Shown: positions 45,488 through 54,936, counted from the first letter of the stretch. The stretch is DNA of 64,000 nucleotides from Francisella sp. LA112445 (GCF_012224145.1 NZ_CP041030.1:372001-436000); one strand, 5' to 3'. Translations and numbers: made by a program. Notes: generated from the letters alone by a model not told the origin.

Positions 45488-45979
45488 ATGAGTATAGATG
45501 TTGGTGTAATAATGGGCTCTAAATCTGATTGGAGCACAATGAAAGAATGCTGCGATATCTTAGATAGCTTAGGCATAAGCTATGAGTGTGAGGTAGTATC
45601 TGCACATAGAACTCCAGATAAAATGTTTAGCTATGCTGAGACTGCTAAACAAAGAGGGCTTAAAGTTATAATCGCTGGAGCTGGAGGAGCGGCACATCTT
45701 CCTGGTATGGTTGCTGCAAAAACTGATCTACCAGTATTAGGAGTTCCGGTTAAATCTAGTACATTAAGTGGTAAAGATAGTTTATTGTCTATAGTACAAA
45801 TGCCAGCAGGTATTCCAGTTGCTACTTTTGCAATAGGAGTAGCAGGAAGTAAGAATGCAGCACTCTTTGCAGCGAGTATTTTACAACATACAAATCCTAA
45901 GATAGGTCAGGCACTAGAGAAATTTAGAGCCGATCAAACTAAGACTGTTTTAGAAAATCCAAACCCTAGAGAGCAGTAG
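45488..45979 (+). CDS. purE: N5-carboxyaminoimidazole ribonucleotide mutase
   Basis: Converts N5-CAIR to CAIR, 163 residues. Conserved segments are [13 protein letters not shown], the active-site [26 protein letters not shown], and the C-terminal [10 protein letters not shown]. The purK gene begins 2 bases downstream, and together they form the two-step class I route. Confidence 0.97.
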   Translation: MSIDVGVIMGSKSDWSTMKECCDILDSLGISYECEVVSAHRTPDKMFSYAETAKQRGLKVIIAGAGGAAHLPGMVAAKTDLPVLGVPVKSSTLSGKDSLLSIVQMPAGIPVATFAIGVAGSKNAALFAASILQHTNPKIGQALEKFRADQTKTVLENPNPREQ

Positions 45980-45981
45980 GT

Positions 45982-47079
45982 ATGAAAATAGGTATTATTG
46001 GAGCAGGACAGCTTGCTAGAATGTTAAGTATTGCCGGTACGCCTCTTGGACTAGAGTTTCATTGTTTAGGTAAATCAGGTGATTGTGCCGAAGAGGTTGT
46101 AAAAAGTGTTACAGATATCGACTTAGATAAAGTTAATGATGTTGTAAATTGGGCTAAACAATTTGATGTGATAACTTTTGAAAATGAAAATATATCCCAT
46201 GAGCTTATAAAAGCTGTTAATCATGAGGTAAATGTTTATCCATCTGCTAAAGCTATAGCAATTTCACAAGATCGTTTACTTGAGAAGTCTTTTATGCGTG
46301 ATCACGGTATTAAGACAGCAAAATTTGTTAATATTGATAGTTTAGATAAGCTTGAGGATGCTGTTAAAGAATATGGATTACCAGCAATAGTTAAAACACG
46401 CAGATTTGGTTATGATGGTAAAGGTCAGTTTGTAATTAAATCGCAAGATGATATTGCTAAAGCTTGGAATGCTTTAAAAGATGCACCTGATGGTCTTATA
46501 TATGAGGCTTTTGTTAATTTTGATTATGAAGTTTCTCAAATATGTACAGCTGATATTAAAGGTAATATTGCGTTTTATCCCTTAGCTAAAAATACTCATA
46601 AGCAAGGGATAATAGTTGAGTCAGAAGCACCTTTTGAAAATGATGTTTTAGAAGCAAAAGCTCAGCAAGTTGCAAAAACATTAATTAAAGAATTTGGCTA
46701 TGTTGGTACGCTTGCAATAGAGTTTTTTGTTAAGGGTGATGAGTTGATTGTAAATGAGATCGCTCCTAGAGTTCATAACAGTGGTCACTGGAGTATAGAT
46801 GGGGCAATTACATCACAATTTGAAAACCACGTAAGAGCTATAGCTGGATTAATTCTAGGTGATACTACAAGTAGAAAAACGGTGATGCTAAATTGTATAG
46901 GTGGTATGCCATCGACAAAAGACTTATCTTCATTAGATAGAGTTAAAATCCATAATTATAATAAAGAGCCTAGAAAAGGGCGTAAAGTAGGGCATTTAAA
47001 TCTTAACCTTTATGATGAAACTGATGAGTACCAGCTTTTACAGGCTAAGAAGCTGATTGCATTATCCGAGAGTTTATAA
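45982..47079 (+). CDS. purK: N5-carboxyaminoimidazole ribonucleotide synthase
   Basis: ATP-grasp enzyme of 365 residues that forms N5-CAIR from AIR, ATP and bicarbonate. The start IGIIGAGQLARML is typical, and the ATP-grasp core has PAIVKTRRFGYDGKGQFVIK, IYEAFVNFDYEVSQI and NEIAPRVHNSGHWSIDGA. It is the last gene of the purine operon. Confidence 0.97.
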   Translation: MKIGIIGAGQLARMLSIAGTPLGLEFHCLGKSGDCAEEVVKSVTDIDLDKVNDVVNWAKQFDVITFENENISHELIKAVNHEVNVYPSAKAIAISQDRLLEKSFMRDHGIKTAKFVNIDSLDKLEDAVKEYGLPAIVKTRRFGYDGKGQFVIKSQDDIAKAWNALKDAPDGLIYEAFVNFDYEVSQICTADIKGNIAFYPLAKNTHKQGIIVESEAPFENDVLEAKAQQVAKTLIKEFGYVGTLAIEFFVKGDELIVNEIAPRVHNSGHWSIDGAITSQFENHVRAIAGLILGDTTSRKTVMLNCIGGMPSTKDLSSLDRVKIHNYNKEPRKGRKVGHLNLNLYDETDEYQLLQAKKLIALSESL

Positions 47080-47124
47080 ATTAAAAATCATCGTTTTATA
47101 TCTAAGTAAATATATTATAATAAA

Positions 47125-47322
47125 TTAGCTGTAATAAGGTTCACCAGTGATGTTTATAGTACATTTTAAATTAAAATGTTTTGTATAAATTTCGTGCATT
47201 ATATTTTTGTATTCTATTTCTGACCACTTATTGTTAAGTTTATTTTGATAGCAGTATTCTAAAAAGTCAGAATAATTAGCTTTTTCGTTATTTTTAAAGT
47301 ATTGGATATATTCTTCAAACAT
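47125..47322 (-). CDS. Small hypothetical protein
   Basis: A 65-residue acidic, tyrosine-rich protein (FEEYIQYFKNNEKANYSDFLEYC) that I do not recognise. A good ribosome binding site, GGAG six bases before the ATG, favours a real gene. It is flanked by the purine operon and an SDR gene, with no operon partner. The composition suggests a small helical cytoplasmic protein. Confidence 0.5.
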   Translation of the reverse strand: MFEEYIQYFKNNEKANYSDFLEYCYQNKLNNKWSEIEYKNIMHEIYTKHFNLKCTINITGEPYYS

Positions 47323-47649
47323 AATTTCTCCAGAATATTGGTTATTGTTTTATGTATTTTATAGTGTAATGAATTTTAGCCGGTTAAAAAGTCAACGGAC
47401 TAAACTGATTTTAGTGTCACTGTAGTAACTAGAAATTTTTAAATTATTTCTTTTTTCTAATATAATAATATCACAAAACATCTAATTCTTGGTAAAATAT
47501 GCATATTTCTATTGTTTTTATGATAAATATACGGTAAATGGGTTTTGGGTCGAAATAGTTAGAAGATTTAATTACAAAGAAAATAATATTTCCAAAACTC
47601 AATTGAAAGTATATTCTTTAATAATCACAGAAAAATTTAGTATATCAAT
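47323..47649. other. AT-rich intergenic region, no gene seen
   Basis: No credible gene, RNA or repeat is seen in these 327 bases. A 60-codon open frame on the plus strand (47489-47671) runs into the next gene and looks accidental. It must hold the divergent promoters of the small orphan gene and the SDR gene. Confidence 0.5.
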
Positions 47650-48399
47650 ATGGATAACAAAGTTTTACTAATTACTGGTTCAAGTAGAGGTATTGGCGCT
47701 GCAACAGCAATTCAAGCAGCAAGAGAAGGATATTCTATATGTATTAATTATCTCAATGATGAGGCTTCAGCTTTTAAAATTAGAGACAAGATTTTAGAAA
47801 TTGGCGCTAAATGCATTGCTATAAAGGCTGATGTTTCTGATGAAAAAGAAGTTTCAAAACTATTTAGAACAATTGATAGTGAAATGGGAACTATCACTCA
47901 TTTAGTAAATAATGTTGGTATTTTAAAAACTAAAATGCCATTAATGCAGATGAGTGGAGAGCGTATTAAAACCGTTATTAATACAAATATTATGAGTCAT
48001 TTTTACTGTTGTAAAGAAGCGATAGTTAGGATGTCTAAAGCTAAAGGTGGTCAAGGTGGGGCAATAGTCAATGTCTCATCTGGTGCTTCTAGAAAAGGTG
48101 CTCCATTTGAATATATTGATTACGCAGCTTCTAAGGGTGCTATTGATACATTGACAACTGGACTTGCTAAAGAAGTAGCTGCCGATGGTATACGTGTGAA
48201 CTGTGTAAGACCTGGATTTATATATACTGATATTCATGCAGATGGCGGAGAGCCTGATAGAGTTGATAGGATTGCTGAAACTTTGCCAATGAATCGAGGA
48301 GGTAAACCTGAAGAGGTTGCTGAAGCTATTTTATGGCTATTAAGTGATAAGGCTTCTTTTGTTACAGGTAGCTTTACTGATCTTTGTAGTGGTTTGTAA
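47650..48399 (+). CDS. Short-chain dehydrogenase (3-oxoacyl-ACP reductase-like)
   Basis: NAD(P)-dependent SDR of 249 residues. The nucleotide motif is GSSRGIGAA, with NNVG in the next strand. The catalytic residues lie in NVSSGAS and YIDYAASKGAID. The N-terminal start MDNKVLLITGSSRGIG is standard, although no strong ribosome binding site precedes ATG 47650. The substrate may be an acyl or sugar alcohol; FabG-like activity is possible but the gene stands outside a fatty acid operon. Confidence 0.85.
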   Translation: MDNKVLLITGSSRGIGAATAIQAAREGYSICINYLNDEASAFKIRDKILEIGAKCIAIKADVSDEKEVSKLFRTIDSEMGTITHLVNNVGILKTKMPLMQMSGERIKTVINTNIMSHFYCCKEAIVRMSKAKGGQGGAIVNVSSGASRKGAPFEYIDYAASKGAIDTLTTGLAKEVAADGIRVNCVRPGFIYTDIHADGGEPDRVDRIAETLPMNRGGKPEEVAEAILWLLSDKASFVTGSFTDLCSGL

Positions 48400-48404
48400 G
48401 TTCT

Positions 48405-48758
48405 TTATGCTACTCCAAAAGCATTTTTGATCCAGTTGATATCATTTTCATTTATAGCAATTAAGTCAAAGCGACATTCATAATTTTCATAGTTAGGGTT
48501 TTGCTGTAAGAAAATATTTGCTGCATTTATAAGCTTTTGTTGTTTGCTATAAGTAAGCATTTCTTCAGCTTTAGCAAATCTAGTTTTGCTACGGTATTTA
48601 ACCTCCACAAAAATTAAAATATTCTTATCTAGGGCAATAATGTCAATTTCACCATATGGTAGGGCTTTAAAGTTTTGATCTATAATTTTTAGACCTTGAG
48701 AGTTTAAGAACTTACAAGCTTGTAACTCTGCTTTGTTGCCTATTTTTGTTGTTTGCAT
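48405..48758 (-). CDS. yraN: YraN family (UPF0102) endonuclease-like protein
   Basis: A 117-residue protein of the UPF0102 family, with a restriction-endonuclease-like fold. The expected residues are in [45 protein letters not shown], where the acidic residues and VEVKYR match the PD-(D/E)XK core. Function is not settled; it may process Holliday junctions or other structures. It lies convergent with the SDR gene. Confidence 0.88.
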   Translation of the reverse strand: MQTTKIGNKAELQACKFLNSQGLKIIDQNFKALPYGEIDIIALDKNILIFVEVKYRSKTRFAKAEEMLTYSKQQKLINAANIFLQQNPNYENYECRFDLIAINENDINWIKNAFGVA

Positions 48759-48787
48759 ATTTGTTTTATTATGAAAGTGATAATTGA

Positions 48788-48812
48788 GATTCTAAAACGA
48801 GCTCAGAATGAC
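48788..48812. repeat. Decayed half-copy of the dispersed palindrome
   Basis: On the minus strand this 25-base piece reads GTCATTCTGAGCTCGTTTTA followed by GAATC. It shares the outer arm TCATTCT...AGAAT with the element at 1253-1332. The inner pairing is partly lost, as expected for a decayed copy. It lies between yraN and prlC. Confidence 0.5.
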
Positions 48813-48825
48813 GAAAAGCTATAAT

Positions 48826-50832
48826 TTATCTAATTCCACTATGTCTAAGCAGAGCTTCTTCATTAGGTTTGCGACCCATAAAAGCCACAAAATTATCCAT
48901 AGCATCACGTGAAGATCCTTTTGAAATAATGTTTTCAAGTAGGTCGTGTCCGATTTTATCACTAAGTATTCCTTCTTGCTCAAAACGAGAAAAAACATCT
49001 GAGGATAATATCTCAGCCCATTTATAGCTATAGTATCCTGCTGCATATCCTCCAGCAAAAATATGTGAAAAACCATTTTGGAATTTATTATAGCTAGGAG
49101 TTTTTATTAGATTTATTTTCTCTCTTATATTATCTAGCTCATTTTGGACATCTGCTACTGTTGTTAGTTTTTTATAGTGAATATTCATATCAAAGATAGC
49201 AAATTCAAGCTGTCTAACCATCATTAAAGCTGCATGGAACTCTCTTGTGCCAACAAACTTATCTATTTGCTTTTTAGTTAACATTTTACCATCACGAGAG
49301 CCAGACATTAGTTCTAAACCTTCTTCACTCCAACAGAAGTTCTCCATGAATTGGCTTGGTAGTTCGATAGCATCCCATTCTACACCATTTGTCCCAGAGA
49401 TAGATGGTATGCTAACTTGTGATAATATATGGTGTAAAGCATGACCAAATTCATGAAAAAGTGTAATAACATCATTATGAGTTAAGTTAGCACCATCTTT
49501 TGAAGGAGCAAGGAAGTTACAGTTAACATAAGCAACAGGTTTTTGTTTTTGGTTAGCTGAGTTAACAAATGCAGTACGTGATCCATCCATCCATGCGCCA
49601 CCACGTTTATTATCTCTAGCAAAAAGATCACAAATTATACTGCCAATATATTCATTATTTTTATAAAAATCAAAAGTTTGCTGTTCATCAATATATTTTG
49701 CATATTCTGTATTTTCGCGTATTTCTAAGCCATATATTCTATTAAGTATAGTAAATAAACCTTGTTGAACTTTTTCTAGAGGAAAATACTCTCTTAGTTC
49801 CTCTTCTGTAAAATCAAACTTGGCTTTTTTTAATTTTTCAGAATAATAAGCTGTGTCCCAAGGTTGTAGTCCATCAACTAAGCCAGCGTCTTCAGCAAAT
49901 CTACGTAGTTCATTAAGGTCTTTTTTTGCTTGAGGAGTGGATTTTTCTAAAAGATTATTTAGAAGCTCTAAGACTTGCTCTGGAGTCTCTGCCATTTTTG
50001 TGAAAAGAGAGTTCTCGGCATAGTTTTTAAAGCCTAAAATTTCGGATTTCTCAATACGTAACTTAAGTATTTGCCCGATTATTTCATCATTATCAAAGCT
50101 CTCATTGTCTGCTTCTTTTGATGCCCTTGTACAGTATGCTTTATAGAACTTTTCTCTTAAAGATCTGTTATCTGCTTGTTGTAAAACGGCAAGATATGTT
50201 GGGATATCAATACCAAGAGCGTATTCATCATTTAGCTCTTTTTGTTGTGCTTTAGCTTTTGCAGCTTCAATAGTGTTACTTGATAAACCTTTAAGTTCTT
50301 TTTCATCACTTGTAGAGTATATCCAGTCCATTGTTGCATCTAAAACATTGTTTTCAAACTTTGAATTTAGTTGTGCTAACTCTTGAGAGATTTCTTGCAG
50401 GCGCTTTCTTTTAGACTCATCAAGACTTACACCTGATTGTTCAAAACTAACTATAGCTTTACGTACTGCTTGAGCCTGCTCGTTATTAAGATCTTGTTTT
50501 TGAACTTGTTTATATAGGTTGTATAACTCTTTATTCTGACCTACTTTTGTATAAAATTCTGTAAGCTTAGCTATCGCATATTCATAACTTTCACGGAGCT
50601 CTTTAGAATTACAAACAGCATTCATATGCGAGATAGAAGAAAATGCCTGGGTGATTTTTTCATCATTTTCTTCTAGATTTAATAATGTACTCCAGCTTGG
50701 ATCCTTAGTTTCTAAAGCTTGTTTTAAATTTCTATCAGCGATCTCTAATAAAGAGTCTATAGCTGGTTTTACTTCATCTACTTTAAATTGTGAAAGATTA
50801 GGTAAGTCAGTACTTTGAGTTATTGAGTTCAT
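48826..50832 (-). CDS. prlC: Oligopeptidase A (M3 metallopeptidase)
   Basis: Cytoplasmic zinc peptidase of 668 residues that degrades peptides and signal peptides. The zinc motif FHEFGHALHH lies near residue 464, and the third ligand in the ELPSQFMENFCW segment. I start it at ATG 50832, with AAGG five bases before; an in-frame GTG six bases further up is possible. The dispersed repeat sits just beyond its stop. Confidence 0.93.
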   Translation of the reverse strand: MNSITQSTDLPNLSQFKVDEVKPAIDSLLEIADRNLKQALETKDPSWSTLLNLEENDEKITQAFSSISHMNAVCNSKELRESYEYAIAKLTEFYTKVGQNKELYNLYKQVQKQDLNNEQAQAVRKAIVSFEQSGVSLDESKRKRLQEISQELAQLNSKFENNVLDATMDWIYSTSDEKELKGLSSNTIEAAKAKAQQKELNDEYALGIDIPTYLAVLQQADNRSLREKFYKAYCTRASKEADNESFDNDEIIGQILKLRIEKSEILGFKNYAENSLFTKMAETPEQVLELLNNLLEKSTPQAKKDLNELRRFAEDAGLVDGLQPWDTAYYSEKLKKAKFDFTEEELREYFPLEKVQQGLFTILNRIYGLEIRENTEYAKYIDEQQTFDFYKNNEYIGSIICDLFARDNKRGGAWMDGSRTAFVNSANQKQKPVAYVNCNFLAPSKDGANLTHNDVITLFHEFGHALHHILSQVSIPSISGTNGVEWDAIELPSQFMENFCWSEEGLELMSGSRDGKMLTKKQIDKFVGTREFHAALMMVRQLEFAIFDMNIHYKKLTTVADVQNELDNIREKINLIKTPSYNKFQNGFSHIFAGGYAAGYYSYKWAEILSSDVFSRFEQEGILSDKIGHDLLENIISKGSSRDAMDNFVAFMGRKPNEEALLRHSGIR

Positions 50833-50922
50833 AATCACCTTAAAATATGGTTTAGATATAATATTGATAAGTTATAATTCTATATATGATAACTATATTA
50901 TTATAATCAAGGTTTTTTTACT

Positions 50923-51294
50923 ATGATGACTTTACAAGAAGAAAAAATAACTGCGCCAGTTTTTTTTAAAGAATATATTAATGGTAGGTTCAGACTGAAT
51001 ATTGGTGAGTATGATTATCCTCTCATTTTATCATCGACGGAGGTTCTTGATTATGAGGAGAAGATAGCAGAGGTTAAAGATATTCAGAAAAGTCATTTGC
51101 AACTTATCCTCAAGAGTAATCCAGAAATTGTAATTATAGGAACTGGCAAGACACAGGTTATACCACCTGTTGAGATAATAGGCGAGCTAGCTAGAAATGG
51201 TAAAAGTGTGGATTTCATGGCAAGTGATGTTGCATGCAAGACATATAATCTTTTAGTTAATGAAAATCGCAATGTCAGTTGCATAATTATTTAG
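50923..51294 (+). CDS. Mth938-domain (DUF498/Xcc1710-like) protein
   Basis: A 123-residue protein of the Mth938-like family, related to mitochondrial complex I assembly factor NDUFAF3. The pattern NPEIVIIGTGKTQVIPPVEI and GKSVDFMASDVACKTYNLLVNENR is characteristic. The bacterial role is unknown. It is the only gene between prlC, divergent, and the lipoprotein cluster. Confidence 0.85.
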   Translation: MMTLQEEKITAPVFFKEYINGRFRLNIGEYDYPLILSSTEVLDYEEKIAEVKDIQKSHLQLILKSNPEIVIIGTGKTQVIPPVEIIGELARNGKSVDFMASDVACKTYNLLVNENRNVSCIII

Positions 51295-51382
51295 TAAATA
51301 ATTTGTGTGTTTTTTTTTGATTGTTGTTATAATTCTATTGAGTGTTAGAAAGTTATAAAACTACTTTAGAGGAGTATCGTTT

Positions 51383-51835
51383 ATGAAAAATATAGTAAAA
51401 TTAAGTGCAATTTCTTTGGCTGTTATTGGGTTAGCAAGCTGCTCAACTCTAGGTTTTGATAGTAAAGATGCAAAAGACTCTCAAGGTCAGCAAGCAGCAA
51501 CTCAAGCTAAAACACAAGAAGCAACAGCTGTATCTGGTACAACTGCACCAACTGCTTCAATTAAACTTAAGAAAAATAGCCAAGATCAAATTGTTGCAAC
51601 AATATACACTACGTACAATAACAATCCACAAGGAAGTGTTAAATTACAATGGGAAGCTCCTAAAGATACTAAGTGTTATGATACTAGTTTCCCAATTACT
51701 AAATACAGTGATAAGAAAGATAAGACTTGGGCATCTGTTGAAATTAAGCAAGGTAAAACGTACTGTCATGGTAAATGGACAGCAAATGTTTTATTTGATA
51801 AGAATGTTATCGCTACAGATTCTATAACTGTTTAA
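51383..51835 (+). CDS. lpnA: Lipoprotein LpnA (Tul4, 17 kDa antigen)
   Basis: Francisella outer membrane lipoprotein and TLR2-stimulating antigen, 150 residues. The signal peptide ends in lipobox LASC with the lipidated Cys20. The linker is rich in Ala, Gln and Thr. The mature domain (VATIYTTYNNNPQGSVKLQW, SFPITKYSDKKDKTWASVEI and GKWTANVLFDKNVIATDSI) is what I remember of F. tularensis Tul4, with differences. Two cysteines in the domain may form a disulfide. AGAGGAG precedes the ATG. A paralogue, lpnB, lies 800 bases downstream. Confidence 0.93.
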   Translation: MKNIVKLSAISLAVIGLASCSTLGFDSKDAKDSQGQQAATQAKTQEATAVSGTTAPTASIKLKKNSQDQIVATIYTTYNNNPQGSVKLQWEAPKDTKCYDTSFPITKYSDKKDKTWASVEIKQGKTYCHGKWTANVLFDKNVIATDSITV

Positions 51836-51944
51836 TCTTAATTTTCTTCTATTTTCTTACTATCTTAAAATATTTTTTCTATTTATATATTTTATATTTT
51901 GCTATGATGTAAATACATGTTTGTTTTATTGGAATTATGGCATT

Positions 51945-52421
51945 ATGAAAAAAATCATCTCAACATCATTAATATTAACAGTTGCGGCTATACTAACCTC
52001 ATGTGCTTCAGATGCAGAGAAGCAAATGCAACAGCTACAACAAACACAAAAAAGCTTAACATATCAAGCTTCACAAAATTTAGCAAGTACAGAGGAATAT
52101 AGTGCTAAAATAGTTACTTATAGAAAAGAAGCTGATGCATTACAAAAACAATCGGATGCTTTAAACTCTGATATTAAAGATTTAAAAGCGGCATATTCAC
52201 AATTTAAAGATCCAAATAATAGTAGCGCTATTGCGGTCAATAAAGAGTTGATACAAAAAACTTTAGATAAGGTGAAGTTAGATGAGAAAATAAATCAATA
52301 TAGGGCTCAGGCTAATGAATATCAAACTAAAATAAATGAATTAAAAGTTACATCACAAACTCAAGCAAACGAGGCTTCTAAAATATCTCAACAAATTAAT
52401 CAACTAAAAACTAGCAGTTAA
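51945..52421 (+). CDS. Coiled-coil lipoprotein
   Basis: A 158-residue predicted lipoprotein with lipobox LTSC and the lipidated Cys at residue 20. The mature part is almost wholly helical with heptad-like repeats and many Gln, Ala and Lys (AEKQMQQLQQTQKSL, INQYRAQANEYQTKINEL), so a coiled coil is likely. Function unknown. The start is ATG 51945; an upstream in-frame ATG at 51921 lacks a signal peptide context. It sits between lpnA and lpnB. Confidence 0.75.
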   Translation: MKKIISTSLILTVAAILTSCASDAEKQMQQLQQTQKSLTYQASQNLASTEEYSAKIVTYRKEADALQKQSDALNSDIKDLKAAYSQFKDPNNSSAIAVNKELIQKTLDKVKLDEKINQYRAQANEYQTKINELKVTSQTQANEASKISQQINQLKTSS

Positions 52422-52505
52422 ATATCTATTCTTATTAATATATCTTCTTTACTTGTCTTGTCTAGATGTTAAAATATAGCTTGAATTGTAACTGATTAAA
52501 TTTTT

Positions 52506-52556
52506 ATGAAGAAATATTTAATTATTTCATTTTTTAGTTTTTTGATCAGCAGTTGA
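52506..52556 (+). pseudogene. Apparent remnant of a lipoprotein gene
   Basis: An ATG opens MKKYLIISFFSFLISS, then a stop TGA at 52554. The sequence is a good lipoprotein signal, and the stop falls where the lipobox Cys would be (TGC or TGT to TGA). Downstream no continued frame is seen. It lies between two intact lipoprotein genes, so the simplest view is a decayed third member. It could instead be a small peptide or chance. Confidence 0.4.
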
Positions 52557-52630
52557 ATAAGTAAGAAAAGAAATTGATATTTAACAGCAAAATCAATCTC
52601 AATAAGATAGATATAAATAGGTGAGAGTTA

Positions 52631-53119
52631 ATGAAAAAAATAGCACTTTGTATAATGGTTTTAGGATTAGCAGGCTGTAGTGATACTTATCACTCTTTTA
52701 GTAAATCTTATAGTTCATTTATCAGTGGGTTGTATAGTTCTGATGATTCAGTGAAAGTTAATCCTGATGATCAGTTAGATAATCCAGATCAAGACGGTGA
52801 AAACTTATCAGTTGATAAGCCAACAGCAACTTTAAACTTAAAGTATAAGCCTAAAACTCATGAAATCGATGCTAAGATTATTACAAACTGGAATGGTGCA
52901 CCTCAAGGAACAATTTATCTAACATGGACTGCTCCTAAAGATACTAATTGCTATAGCACTTCTTTCCCTATTACTAAGTTTAAAGATACGCAAGATATTA
53001 CAAGTGATAGCCAAAGTGTTCTTAGTGATGATAAGGTGTGTCAAGGAAAATGGACAGCAACAGTTGTTAATAAGTCAGATAATTCTACTTTAGCTAAAGG
53101 CTCTGTTTCTATCAAATAA
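52631..53119 (+). CDS. lpnB: Lipoprotein LpnB, paralogue of LpnA
   Basis: A 162-residue lipoprotein with lipobox LAGC and lipidated Cys16. The mature domain parallels LpnA: NGAPQGTIYLTWTAPKDTN, CYSTSFPITKF and GKWTATVVNK align with its QGSVKLQWEAPKDTK, CYDTSFPITKY and GKWTANVLF. Between the signal and the domain is an acidic linker (DDQLDNPDQDGENL). AGGTGAGAG precedes the ATG. It is the second member of the Tul4-type pair. Confidence 0.88.
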   Translation: MKKIALCIMVLGLAGCSDTYHSFSKSYSSFISGLYSSDDSVKVNPDDQLDNPDQDGENLSVDKPTATLNLKYKPKTHEIDAKIITNWNGAPQGTIYLTWTAPKDTNCYSTSFPITKFKDTQDITSDSQSVLSDDKVCQGKWTATVVNKSDNSTLAKGSVSIK

Positions 53120-53208
53120 TTAAATAATCTCTAATTTTCCCAAAGAATAAAGTTTATAATTTTGCTAAACTATAAGAGTAATTAATTTTGTAGTTTAGGA
53201 AAATAATA

Positions 53209-54642
53209 ATGAAGCAATTTTTGCAAAAAATCACATATAGTGATTGTATTTTTTACTTTTTAGCAGTGGCTATTTTTGTTGTGTTTTTAATGCCTTTTAT
53301 GCATTTTACAACATTAAATATAATGCCTATAGCTGGTGAAAAAGGTAAGTATTTTAATGATTTACGTTCAGTAAATCTTTATCTATTTATAGATAGATAC
53401 TATATATTTTATTATAGTCTTTGCGCAGCAAGTGTTGCGATTTTACTTAATAAACAGTTATTATCAAAAATAATAGAGCTGTTTAAGAGCTTCTCAAAGA
53501 TAGTTCGATATGCGATAGTTATATTTTTTGTTTTTGGGATTATATCATCTGCTTTTGCTATATCACCGTCAATAGCTTTTAAAGGTGTGGGGGTAACGTT
53601 TTTGCAATTTTTCTGCGTTTTATTTGTAGCAACGTATGTTCAGGATAATGTTAAAAGCATACAAGCATTTTTCATAATTATATTATTGTCATTGATATTT
53701 TTTGGAGGGTCTTTATTTCTTCAGTTATCTTTAGCTAATTATTCTATATATGGGCCAGCTATAGCAGGAAATATACAAAAAGATTTGTTATATATGTATA
53801 ATTGCTTGAATCCTCGTTTTTTAGATAATTATTTTAGTTGGTTCTTACCACTTTTACTTTTACCTTGGTTTATTGATCTAAGATCGATATATAAAATTGG
53901 TGCGTTTATAGCTTTAACTCTCTCCTGGTTTATTCTAATTAATCATGCATTTAGAACGATATTTGCGGAATATATAGTGATATTGCCATTAGTTTTTATT
54001 TTTGCTCGTCAGTATTTTAGATTAGCGTTTACTTTAGTAATATCATCACTAATCTGTGGATTTTTATTAGACCTATTTTATACTAATTTTATTATGGCAA
54101 ATGTATATTCTGGAGTAATTTCAGATCTATTTAGATATGGAGCAAGTGGTAGGATTCCTATATGGAGGGAAGCTTTTTGGATTGGGGTTGATCATCCTTT
54201 AACAGGAATAGGTCAGTGGAATTATATTGCGGTCACTAAATATTCTGCAGGCTATCCCCATAACTTATTACTTGAGATATGGTCACAATGGGGTATTCCA
54301 GCATTTATTGCAGCAGCTACAGTTATTATCACAAGTGTTAAGAACTTATTTAAAAATAGAGTCGAAATATGTTCAAATCCTTATCACTGTATATTTGTGA
54401 TGATGCTGACAGCTGGAATGATAGACGGTATGTTCAGTGCGATGTTTAAAACATCATTAGGTTTGTTTGGTTGTGTGTTTGTATTTGGTTTTTGCTTGTC
54501 TATATTTGCTAATAAAATACAAACTGTAGATGGGGGAGTAAATTTATCAAAAATTAATTATTTAGTAATCAGCTTAGCGATAATCGCTAGTTTGTTCTGT
54601 ATCGTTATTTTACCTCTTATTTTTCCGCCAATGTGGATTTAG
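53209..54642 (+). CDS. O-antigen ligase / Wzy-type membrane protein
   Basis: Membrane protein of 477 residues with about eleven or twelve helices. It carries the Wzy_C-type periplasmic signature: GRIPIWREAFWIGVDHPLTG then IGQWN, and the following YPHNLLLEIWSQWGIPAF. This layout is seen in O-antigen ligases, polymerases and related glycosyl transferases with a large periplasmic loop. It has no polysaccharide genes beside it. Its 3' side meets the nested insertion sequences. Confidence 0.8.
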   Translation: MKQFLQKITYSDCIFYFLAVAIFVVFLMPFMHFTTLNIMPIAGEKGKYFNDLRSVNLYLFIDRYYIFYYSLCAASVAILLNKQLLSKIIELFKSFSKIVRYAIVIFFVFGIISSAFAISPSIAFKGVGVTFLQFFCVLFVATYVQDNVKSIQAFFIIILLSLIFFGGSLFLQLSLANYSIYGPAIAGNIQKDLLYMYNCLNPRFLDNYFSWFLPLLLLPWFIDLRSIYKIGAFIALTLSWFILINHAFRTIFAEYIVILPLVFIFARQYFRLAFTLVISSLICGFLLDLFYTNFIMANVYSGVISDLFRYGASGRIPIWREAFWIGVDHPLTGIGQWNYIAVTKYSAGYPHNLLLEIWSQWGIPAFIAAATVIITSVKNLFKNRVEICSNPYHCIFVMMLTAGMIDGMFSAMFKTSLGLFGCVFVFGFCLSIFANKIQTVDGGVNLSKINYLVISLAIIASLFCIVILPLIFPPMWI

Positions 54643-54936
54643 ATTAAATATACTTCTATAGTATCAAATTATTATAATCTGCTATCTTAAATTCATTTCA
54701 AGAGCTTAATAAAATTAGGGTCTAGATAACTTTAGCTTGTCAAAAATCATTGATGGAGCTATATTTTATCTATTTTTGTAAGGTATAAAAAACTTTCGCA
54801 TATTTCAGATGCTAAAATTAGAGAGATTTTGAAGTGTTTCTGCTTGGATTTAACAGCGACAAATACGAGTAAAATAACTAATGTTAGCAGAGTAACAATT
54901 AACCGCTATTTTGATAGATTTCGTAAAATAATTCTA

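Noticed and set aside
47489-47671. 60-residue open frame upstream of the SDR gene
   Set aside because: It overlaps the SDR start, has no ribosome binding site and no recognisable sequence.
51456-51827. 123-residue open frame inside lpnA
   Set aside because: It is an alternative frame of a gene with a clear signal peptide and conserved domain; its Lys/Gln/Leu-rich translation looks like a frame artefact.
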